DNA from: ZCTH02-B3 sp036563895
GTDB lineage: Bacteria; Bacillota; Bacilli; Paenibacillales; Paenibacillaceae
NCBI GenBank assembly: GCA_036563895.1
Contig: DATCLN010000112.1
Location: 1 to 6,217 of the forward strand
Length of the DNA: 6,217 nt
Direction: 5' to 3'
Below are positions 1-4,467 of this stretch, piece by piece (the stretch's first letter is position 1; each line of letters opens with the position of its first letter). The translations under genes and the position numbers were made by a program. Below the pieces are notes generated by a model that was not told the origin of the DNA, made no database searches, and was given only the letters and a program-made list of their open reading frames with translations.

Positions 1-29
1 AGCTTGGAGTTGCAAAACAAACTGCATTC

Positions 30-43
30 TAGACTGTGGTCTA
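30..43. promoter_or_regulatory. Inverted repeat over the -35 box, candidate TetR-family operator
   Basis: TAGAC (30-34), TGTG, GTCTA (39-43) form a perfect 5+5 bp inverted repeat. It covers the -35 hexamer and the start of the spacer of the promoter for the adjacent TetR-type regulator. TetR-family repressors often autoregulate by binding a palindrome over their own promoter. The TAGAC half-site also resembles boxes I recall for Bacillus LmrA/YxaF-type regulators. Binding by this protein is an inference. Confidence 0.4.
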
Positions 44-58
44 ATTTTAATTTACAAT
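30..58 (+). promoter_or_regulatory. Putative sigma-A promoter of the TetR-family gene
   Basis: A -10 hexamer TACAAT lies at 53-58 (5 of 6 to TATAAT). A -35 hexamer TAGACT lies at 30-35 (4 of 6 to TTGACA), with an ideal 17-base spacer. The predicted transcription start is near position 65. That would leave almost no leader before a GTG start at 72 but a normal leader before the TTG at 99. The -35 element is the left arm of the inverted repeat at 30-43. Confidence 0.6.
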
Positions 59-78
59 AGATGAAAATCGGGTGTCAA

Positions 79-108
79 CATTGAACGAGGTGAACCATTT
101 GTTCAATG
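79..108. repeat. Inverted repeat enclosing the TetR gene's ribosome-binding site
   Basis: CATTGAAC (79-86) and GTTCAATG (101-108) are perfect 8-bp inverted arms separated by 14 bases. The spacer holds the Shine-Dalgarno sequence GAGGTG (87-92), and the right arm includes the last base of the preferred TTG start codon (99-101). It could be a second operator for the regulator or an mRNA hairpin controlling its translation. The repeat is seen directly; the function is inferred. Confidence 0.45.
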
Positions 109-752
109 ACAGAAACAAGCAGCGCAGGGGAGAAGCAACGCGGAAACACATCCTGGAAACCGCCCTGAAGCTGTTTGCCCAAAAGGGATACGACCGCGTC
201 ACCGTCGATGAAATCTGCAAGAAAAGCGGAACGTCCAAGGGTTCCTTCTACCAGCATTTCAGCGCAAAATCCGATATCTTTTTCATGAAATTTCTGGAAG
301 CCGACGACTATTACGCGAAGGTCATGGAATCGCTGCCGGAGGATATGGACGTTTACGAAAAGATATCCGTCTTTTTCCACAAGGCATTGCGCTTCCTCAA
401 TCAGAAAATGGGAAAAGATTTGATGAAGGTCATGTACAGTTCCGCGCTGACGTCGAACGAGCACAGCTATTTCCTGAACGAGAGGCGCAAGCTGACCCAT
501 ATATTCGTCTACTTTTCAAGGGAAATCCTGAAATCGAAACAGATCGAACCGGCGGAACACCGGATCCAGGAAGTGCTGTCCATCCTGACGCAATACATGA
601 TGGGCATGATCTACCACTGGTGCATCCGAAGAGACGACAGATCCCTGGAAGACCACTCCAGGCACGCCATTCAGGTCATGATCGACGGGTTGAAAAATTG
701 GAACATGGCAGAACCGCAGTCCATTTCGTGGCCGGCCGGGTCCCCCGATTGA
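99..752 (+). CDS. TetR/AcrR-family transcriptional regulator
   Basis: This is a one-component repressor-type DNA-binding protein that would act in the cytoplasm. With the TTG start at 99 it has 217 residues, normal for the family. The N-terminal TetR domain spans about residues 12-60: the helix ATRKHILETALKLFAQKGYD is followed by a helix-turn-helix at about 34-57 (VTVDEICKKSGTSKGSFYQH), ending in the usual F-x-x-K segment. The rest is a helical ligand/dimerisation domain with no recognisable ligand signature. I prefer TTG 99 because GAGGTG at 87-92 lies 6 bases upstream and the predicted transcription start is near 65. The longer GTG start at 72 (226 aa) has no Shine-Dalgarno sequence. No target gene lies beside it in the window: upstream is cut off and downstream is convergent araR. 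Autoregulation is suggested by the inverted repeats in its promoter and leader. The effector and regulon are unknown. Confidence 0.9.
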   Translation: MFNDRNKQRRGEATRKHILETALKLFAQKGYDRVTVDEICKKSGTSKGSFYQHFSAKSDIFFMKFLEADDYYAKVMESLPEDMDVYEKISVFFHKALRFLNQKMGKDLMKVMYSSALTSNEHSYFLNERRKLTHIFVYFSREILKSKQIEPAEHRIQEVLSILTQYMMGMIYHWCIRRDDRSLEDHSRHAIQVMIDGLKNWNMAEPQSISWPAGSPD

Positions 753-764
753 GGCTGCCAAAAC

Positions 765-818
765 CAACACCGCCTTCAACACGGTCCAAGGACGATGTTG
801 AAGGCGGTGTTGATTTTT
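765..818. terminator. Bidirectional rho-independent terminator
   Basis: CAACACCGCCTTCAAC (765-780) and GTTGAAGGCGGTGTTG (797-812) form a perfect 16-bp stem with a 16-base loop. The loop can itself pair GTCC (784-787) with GGAC (790-793). A five-T run follows at 814-818 on the + strand. Four As at 760-763 give the matching T run on the - strand. The hairpin lies between the stop codons of two convergent genes, the TetR gene (752) and araR (836), and can serve both. Confidence 0.9.
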
Positions 819-835
819 GCAAGGCAAACCGCCGT

Positions 836-1927
836 CTATGGCGATGGAGGCGCGGCCGTGGAATCGCGGACGATGAGCTCCGGCTCGTAGACGATGTCCT
901 CCCACTCGGCCTGCGGCTTTTCAACCAGGTCCAGCAACAATTCGGCGGCCCGCATGCCCAGTTCTTCCTTCGGGTGGGTCAGGGTGGTCAGTTTGACCTC
1001 CGTGGCCGTCGCGAGGGGCGAATCGTCGAAACCGACCACGGACACGTCGCCGGGAACGGTGAAGCCGGCCTGCCGCAAGGCATCCAGCATTTTGACCGCC
1101 AGCTGGTCGTTGTAGCAAAACAGGGCGGTCGGCCGGTCGGGCCGCCGGAGCAATTCCAGCGTCGGCGCAATCGCCTCTTCGTCCACCGTCTCGGTCGCAT
1201 AGCGCACGACGAAAGCCGGATCCACGGCCATTCCGCGTTTCCGGTGCGCCGCCAGATAGCCTTTCAGCCGTCCGACGCCCTGCAGGTCGTCCGTCTTGAA
1301 AATGCCGGCCACGCGCGTGTGGCCCAGCGCAAGCAAATGTTCCGTGGCGAGCAACCCGCCGCGCTCGTCGTTGACCATGACGCACGGCCCGTACCATTCC
1401 GGATAGCGCGCATGCAACATGACCATGGGAACGCCCTGCCGCTGAAGCTCCAGATAATAGGGCAGGTTCGCGTTTCCCATCGCGCTCTTGGTCGGTTCCA
1501 CCAGCAGACCGCACGGGGATTGGCCGAGAATCTGGCGCAGACACTCCAGTTCCCTGGCTTTGTCGTTGTCGGTGCTCGAAAGCAGCAGGCTGTATCCTTT
1601 CCTGCGGACGACGGCTTCGGCGCCGCGCACGATATGCGGAAAAATGTAATCGGATATGTAGGTGGTCAGCATCCCGATCCTTTTGCCGTCGCGATTGCCG
1701 GGACGCGGCGGGGAGACGAACGTGCCCTTTCCCCGCATCCGGTGCAGCCAGCCCTCCGCCTCCAGTTCGCCCAGCGTCTGGCGGACGGTCTGCCTGCTGA
1801 CCCCGAACCGTTCCGCGATTTCGTTTTCCGACGGAATCCGCTCTTCCGGCTTGTACTTCCCCTCTTGCAGCCAGCGCAGGATTTCCTGCTTGAGCCTCAT
1901 GTACTTCGGCGTTTTGGTCTCGTCCAT
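836..1927 (-). CDS. araR: Arabinose operon transcriptional repressor AraR (GntR head, LacI-type sensor)
   Basis: AraR represses L-arabinose uptake and catabolic genes and is released by L-arabinose. The product has a GntR-type winged helix at about residues 6-73, with helix-turn-helix around 33-52 (SENEIAERFGVSRQTVRQTL) and the wing motif RGKGTFV. A LacI/periplasmic-binding-protein-like sensor domain covers about 82-355, including IGMLTTYISDYIFPHIVRG, VEPTKSA, EHLLALGHTRVAGIFK, CYNDQLA and VVGFDDSP. These segments closely match Bacillus subtilis AraR as I know it. The start at 1927 gives 363 residues, essentially the length of B. subtilis AraR (362). GGGGTG (1938 down to 1933) lies 5 bases upstream as ribosome-binding site. 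The in-frame ATG at 1963 would add 12 residues, but it overlaps a TATAAT box and has no ribosome-binding site. The gene follows the dehydrogenase on the same strand with an 88-base gap and converges on the TetR gene. Confidence 0.93.
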   Translation of the reverse strand: MDETKTPKYMRLKQEILRWLQEGKYKPEERIPSENEIAERFGVSRQTVRQTLGELEAEGWLHRMRGKGTFVSPPRPGNRDGKRIGMLTTYISDYIFPHIVRGAEAVVRRKGYSLLLSSTDNDKARELECLRQILGQSPCGLLVEPTKSAMGNANLPYYLELQRQGVPMVMLHARYPEWYGPCVMVNDERGGLLATEHLLALGHTRVAGIFKTDDLQGVGRLKGYLAAHRKRGMAVDPAFVVRYATETVDEEAIAPTLELLRRPDRPTALFCYNDQLAVKMLDALRQAGFTVPGDVSVVGFDDSPLATATEVKLTTLTHPKEELGMRAAELLLDLVEKPQAEWEDIVYEPELIVRDSTAAPPSP

Positions 1928-1932
1928 CTGTG

Positions 1933-1938
1933 CACCCC
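1933..1938 (-). promoter_or_regulatory. Ribosome-binding site deciding the araR start
   Basis: On the - strand GGGGTG lies 5 bases before the ATG at 1927. The upstream in-frame ATG at 1963 has no purine-rich stretch before it. This favours the 363-residue form of AraR. Confidence 0.55.
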
Positions 1939-1961
1939 GGTTTTTTCTGTCAACCAGCACC

Positions 1962-1970
1962 ATTATAGCA
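1962..1970 (-). promoter_or_regulatory. Extended -10 promoter of araR
   Basis: The - strand reads TGCTATAAT, a perfect TATAAT hexamer with the TGn extension. That extension lets sigma-A promoters work with a poor -35. The -35 region about 17 bases upstream (1985-1990, reading CATGTT) is weak. Predicted transcription starts near 1955, giving a leader of about 28 bases to the ATG at 1927. araR can therefore be transcribed independently of the upstream dehydrogenase gene. Confidence 0.6.
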
Positions 1971-2003
1971 CAGGGCGCCGCGGAAACATGCCGTCCGCCA
2001 CAA

Positions 2004-2019
2004 AGTTGTACGGACCTAT
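2004..2019. promoter_or_regulatory. Candidate AraR operator upstream of araR
   Basis: AGTTGTACGGACCTAT matches the B. subtilis AraR operator consensus as I remember it (ATTTGTACGTACAAAT) at 12 of 16 positions. The left half is near perfect and the right half degenerate. It lies about 35-50 bases upstream of the araR -10 box and covers the stop codon of the dehydrogenase gene. The location suits autoregulation of araR, but one good half-site alone could be chance. Confidence 0.35.
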
Positions 2020-3053
2020 TCCCACACCACGACGGCCTTGATCACGCCGGTCGAAGGGTCCGTCCACTCGTTCCACCGCCATTCCAGTTCCTCCGAAGGC
2101 GCACGGTGGGTGATGAAAGCTTCTGCGCGGATGAAGCCATCGCGGAGCGTCTCCAGGACCCACGCGAAATCCTCCCGGGTGGCGTTGCGGCTGCTGAGCA
2201 GCGTCGTCTCCCGCCGGTGGAACTCGGGATGGGAGAAGGCGAAGTCGTCCCTGACGAGACCGACGAACACCAGCCTGCCTCCATGGGCGACATACCGAAG
2301 CGCATCCATCATCGACCGGACATTGCCCGTCGCGTCGAACACCGCGGACGGGAATTCTCCGTCGGTCAATTCCGCCACCCGTTCGGCCGCTCCCTCTCCG
2401 GCGGTCACCGTCTCGTCCGCCCCGCCCCAGGCCCGGCTGAAGGCAAGCCTCGGCTCGCTCAGGTCCATGGCGATCACCCGCGCCCCGCGCCGTTTGGCGA
2501 ACGCCATGACGCCCAGCCCGATGGGACCCGCGCCGATGACCAGGACGTTTTCCCCCGGCATGACGTCCGCCCGCCGCACCGCGTGGGCGCCGATGGCCAT
2601 CGGTTCGATAACCGCGGCCTGATCCGGAGTCAGATCGTTGACGGCCACCAGATGGGTCAGCGGCACCTTGATCAAATCCCGCATGCCCCCGTCCGTGTGG
2701 ACGCCCAGGACCTTGAGATGCACGCAGCAGTTGGTCTTGCCGTGGCGGCAGGCCAGACACTTCCCGCAATGCAGATAAGGAATCACGGCCACACGGTCGC
2801 CCGGCTTCAGCCGCTCCGTTCCCCGCGCCTGCCCGTCCTCCTCCCCCACGGCCTCGACGGTGCCGGACAGTTCATGCCCGAGGATGCGCGGATACTCAAA
2901 ATACGGCTGGCGGCCGGCAAAGGCGTGGTAATCGGTGCCGCAGATGCCGACGCGCCGGATGCGGACGACGGCCTCTCCGGGCCCCGGTCCGTCCGGTTCC
3001 GGCACCTCCGCCCGGACGAACTTCCCCGGCCGTTCGCAGATGATCGCGTTCAC
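2016..3053 (-). CDS. Zinc-dependent medium-chain alcohol/polyol dehydrogenase
   Basis: This is a 345-residue medium-chain dehydrogenase/reductase of the zinc class, expected to oxidise a secondary alcohol of a sugar, polyol or sugar acid with NAD(P). Catalytic zinc ligands are visible as C38 (GICGTD), H60-E61 (GHE) and E150 (IEPMAIGAHA). The structural zinc site is complete with C96, C99, C102 and C110. The nucleotide-binding loop GAGPIG is at 174-179. The segment DGGMRDLIKVP and overall feel resemble the YjmD/LgoD (L-galactonate 5-dehydrogenase) and sorbitol/threonine dehydrogenase group. The exact substrate cannot be told from sequence. The start is GTG at 3053, preceded by a strong GGGAGGTG (3072 down to 3065) with a rather long 11-base spacing. 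It lies upstream of araR on the same strand, which suggests a sugar-related role. The classical L-arabinose isomerase-kinase-epimerase route needs no such enzyme. Confidence 0.88.
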   Translation of the reverse strand: MNAIICERPGKFVRAEVPEPDGPGPGEAVVRIRRVGICGTDYHAFAGRQPYFEYPRILGHELSGTVEAVGEEDGQARGTERLKPGDRVAVIPYLHCGKCLACRHGKTNCCVHLKVLGVHTDGGMRDLIKVPLTHLVAVNDLTPDQAAVIEPMAIGAHAVRRADVMPGENVLVIGAGPIGLGVMAFAKRRGARVIAMDLSEPRLAFSRAWGGADETVTAGEGAAERVAELTDGEFPSAVFDATGNVRSMMDALRYVAHGGRLVFVGLVRDDFAFSHPEFHRRETTLLSSRNATREDFAWVLETLRDGFIRAEAFITHRAPSEELEWRWNEWTDPSTGVIKAVVVWE

Positions 3054-3064
3054 GATGGGTTGCG

Positions 3065-3072
3065 CACCTCCC
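3065..3072 (-). promoter_or_regulatory. Ribosome-binding site of the dehydrogenase gene
   Basis: The - strand reads GGGAGGTG, close to the full anti-16S complement, 11 bases before the GTG start at 3053. No other in-frame start lies closer. The site supports the GTG despite the long spacing. Confidence 0.6.
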
Positions 3073-3170
3073 TGTTTTTACCTTCTATTGGAATCTTTGG
3101 AACTTGCCTTTTCAATTATAATTTTTTCCCATATTCTAATTATGGCTGGTGAAAAACTGGAAGACTGTCC

Positions 3171-3176
3171 GGGAGG
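3171..3176 (+). promoter_or_regulatory. Ribosome-binding site for the ATG at 3183
   Basis: GGGAGG lies 6 bases before the ATG at 3183, an ideal arrangement. That ATG begins a signal-peptide-like MKKFCFAL but is out of frame by one base with the long downstream reading frame. The TTG at 3199, first start of that frame, has no comparable site. This is the main evidence that the original gene started at 3183. Confidence 0.7.
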
Positions 3177-3182
3177 CTGGCG

Positions 3183-3213
3183 ATGAAAAAGTTTTGCTTT
3201 GCTCTCCGGCATG
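3183..3213 (+). other. Frame change inside the signal-peptide coding region
   Basis: From the ATG at 3183 the frame gives MKKFCFAL and then leaves the frame of the main protein. The main frame cannot extend further upstream than this because TGA at 3184-3186 blocks it. Removing one T from the TTTT run (3192-3195) would give MKKFALLSGMVGACFAGAAGA and continue into the long frame. This is a textbook signal peptide with a positive start, hydrophobic core and AGA end. Removing one A from the AAAAA run (3186-3190) works almost as well (MKSFALLSG...). It may be a true mutation, a sequencing error, or slippage. Confidence 0.65.
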
Positions 3214-4407
3214 GTTGGCGCATGTTTCGCGGGCGCCGCCGGCGCGGAAACGTCCGGACCGATCCGCGTGAGCATCGACGGCGACAAACAAATCTACTCC
3301 GTCGATCCGATCCTGATGAACGGCTCCGTCATGGTTCCGATGCGGGCCATTCTTGCATCCCTCGGGGCCGGGCTGCATTACGACGCCAAAACCAGGGTGA
3401 TTACGGCATCGAAGGGGGATACGCGGATTGTCCTCAAGGTGGGCAGCCATGTCGCAAAAGTCAACGACCGGGAAGTGAAAATGAATCAGCCCGCCGTCGT
3501 CATCCAAGGTTCCACCTTTGTGCCGGTGCGGTTTGTAAGCGAGGCTTTGGGCGCGGAAGTGAAATGGGTGCCGCAGGTCAACACTGTTGTCATTTTGAGC
3601 GCCGAGATCCTTATGCTGGACGCCGCGCTCAAAGAAGACAACCTGGAAAAGTTCGCCTCAATTCTCAAACAGGCCGGAAACCCGACGTTGGCCAACAGGT
3701 CGTTTTTGTTTGTCCTTAACCATAAAAAAGGAACCGAGTGGGTCGCGGCGGCGCTCGACGCAGGAGCCGATGTGTTTAAACCGTTCAACATTTTTCATTA
3801 CGCGATTATGTACAAACGGACGGATGTCGTGAAGTTTTTGCTGGATGACGGATTCGTCGACCCCTCGGCGGGTTCGTCCGATTTTCCGGGGTATTCCTAT
3901 ATCGGGCTTGCCTTTTTCAGCGGAAATATATATACCTCCGATGTCAGAGGCAACCCGTTGGGTACGATTCAGGCGGGACCGTCCTTCGAGATTGCCGAAG
4001 CGCTGTACGAGAAAGGATTCCGGGCAGAAACCCTGGATGCCTATTGGACCCTGGCTTCCGGCCAGCCGGAGTGGTTCGACTGGATGCTCGCCCACGGGGC
4101 GGACCCCGACGGCGAGATACCGAAACTGGTATATCTGGATGAGGCCGAAAACCGGATCGAATTCCACTCGATCCAAACGATGCCGGACCGCAAAGCGACG
4201 GAAAGGCTGATCAACGCCGTCTATTCGGTGGTCAGCTGGAATCCAAGCCCCGAAAACTTGCAAATGCTCGAAACGTTGATCGTAAAATACGGCGCCAGCC
4301 TGGATCCGCTGACACAAGCCGAAAAGAACCGTTTGCTGCAACTTGCGAAATCAAAGCAAATGCAGTCCCTTGTGGACTCATTGATAAAAGCCGGAGCCAA
4401 AGTATAA
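3199..4407 (+). CDS. Exported protein with copper-amine-oxidase-N-like domain and ankyrin-like repeats (start frameshifted)
   Basis: The open frame encodes 402 residues from TTG 3199. The original start was probably ATG 3183, now out of frame by one base. Residues 1-16 are the hydrophobic part and AGA cleavage end of a signal peptide, so the protein was meant to be exported. Residues about 22-133 match the copper amine oxidase N-terminal (stalk) domain, with the repeated signatures VPMRAILASLGAGLHYD (46-62) and VPVRFVSEALGAEVKWV (108-124). In Paenibacillus-type bacteria this domain sits on many surface proteins and does not imply amine oxidase activity. Residues about 138-402 carry degenerate ankyrin-like helical repeats: ALDAGADVF (185-193), HYAIMYKRTDVVKFLLDDGF (200-219), WMLAHGADPD (295-304), LETLIVKYGASLD (357-369), LVDSLIKAGAKV (391-402). 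A protein-binding or wall-associated role is plausible, but the function is unknown. It has its own terminator and is flanked by opposite-strand genes, so it is probably monocistronic. The body of the frame is uninterrupted and protein-like. Confidence 0.82.
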   Translation: MLSGMVGACFAGAAGAETSGPIRVSIDGDKQIYSVDPILMNGSVMVPMRAILASLGAGLHYDAKTRVITASKGDTRIVLKVGSHVAKVNDREVKMNQPAVVIQGSTFVPVRFVSEALGAEVKWVPQVNTVVILSAEILMLDAALKEDNLEKFASILKQAGNPTLANRSFLFVLNHKKGTEWVAAALDAGADVFKPFNIFHYAIMYKRTDVVKFLLDDGFVDPSAGSSDFPGYSYIGLAFFSGNIYTSDVRGNPLGTIQAGPSFEIAEALYEKGFRAETLDAYWTLASGQPEWFDWMLAHGADPDGEIPKLVYLDEAENRIEFHSIQTMPDRKATERLINAVYSVVSWNPSPENLQMLETLIVKYGASLDPLTQAEKNRLLQLAKSKQMQSLVDSLIKAGAKV

Positions 4408-4415
4408 ACATGAAC

Positions 4416-4454
4416 GCCGCCGCGGTACGGTTTGCCGCGGCGGCCCGTTTTTTT
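4416..4454 (+). terminator. Rho-independent terminator of the ankyrin-type gene
   Basis: GCCGCCGCGG (4416-4425) and CCGCGGCGGC (4435-4444) form a perfect 10-bp GC stem with a 9-base loop. Seven Ts follow at 4448-4454, only 9 bases after the stop codon. On the - strand the hairpin lies after the araB stop (4468) but without a good T run, so its effect on araB is uncertain. Confidence 0.9.
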
Positions 4455-4467
4455 CTGTGCGGACGGG

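Larger units (their letters stand above)
3054..3182. promoter_or_regulatory. Divergent AT-rich promoter region
   Basis: This 129-base region separates the - strand dehydrogenase from the + strand ankyrin-type gene and is clearly more AT-rich than the coding DNA on either side. The palindrome AATTATAATT at 3114-3123 contains TATAAT on the + strand (3117-3122) and on the - strand (3120 down to 3115), so either gene could use it as -10. No good -35 stands at 17 bases for either. For the + gene another option is TTTTCA (3109-3114) with TATTCT (3132-3137), spacer 17. Which promoter is used cannot be decided by eye. Confidence 0.45.

Noticed and set aside
72..98. GTG start at 72 for the TetR gene
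   Set aside because: There is no Shine-Dalgarno sequence and it sits only about 7 bases after the predicted transcription start. TTG 99 has both a site and a normal leader. It remains possible if another promoter upstream of the window is used.
816..828. Small palindrome TTTGC-AAG-GCAAA
   Set aside because: It lies between the terminator T run and the araR stop codon, far from any promoter, and five-base arms are within chance.
620..2041. 473-codon open frame on the + strand opposite araR
   Set aside because: It is a shadow of AraR and crosses the end of the TetR gene and the bidirectional terminator. The translation is of low quality and has no ribosome-binding site.
1662..3152. 496-codon open frame on the + strand opposite the dehydrogenase and the start of araR
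   Set aside because: It is antisense to two recognised proteins, its composition is typical of a shadow frame, and it has no start signals.
3658..4341. 227-codon open frame on the - strand opposite the ankyrin-type gene
   Set aside because: It is antisense to a frame with clear domain signatures, and no ribosome-binding site or domain is seen.
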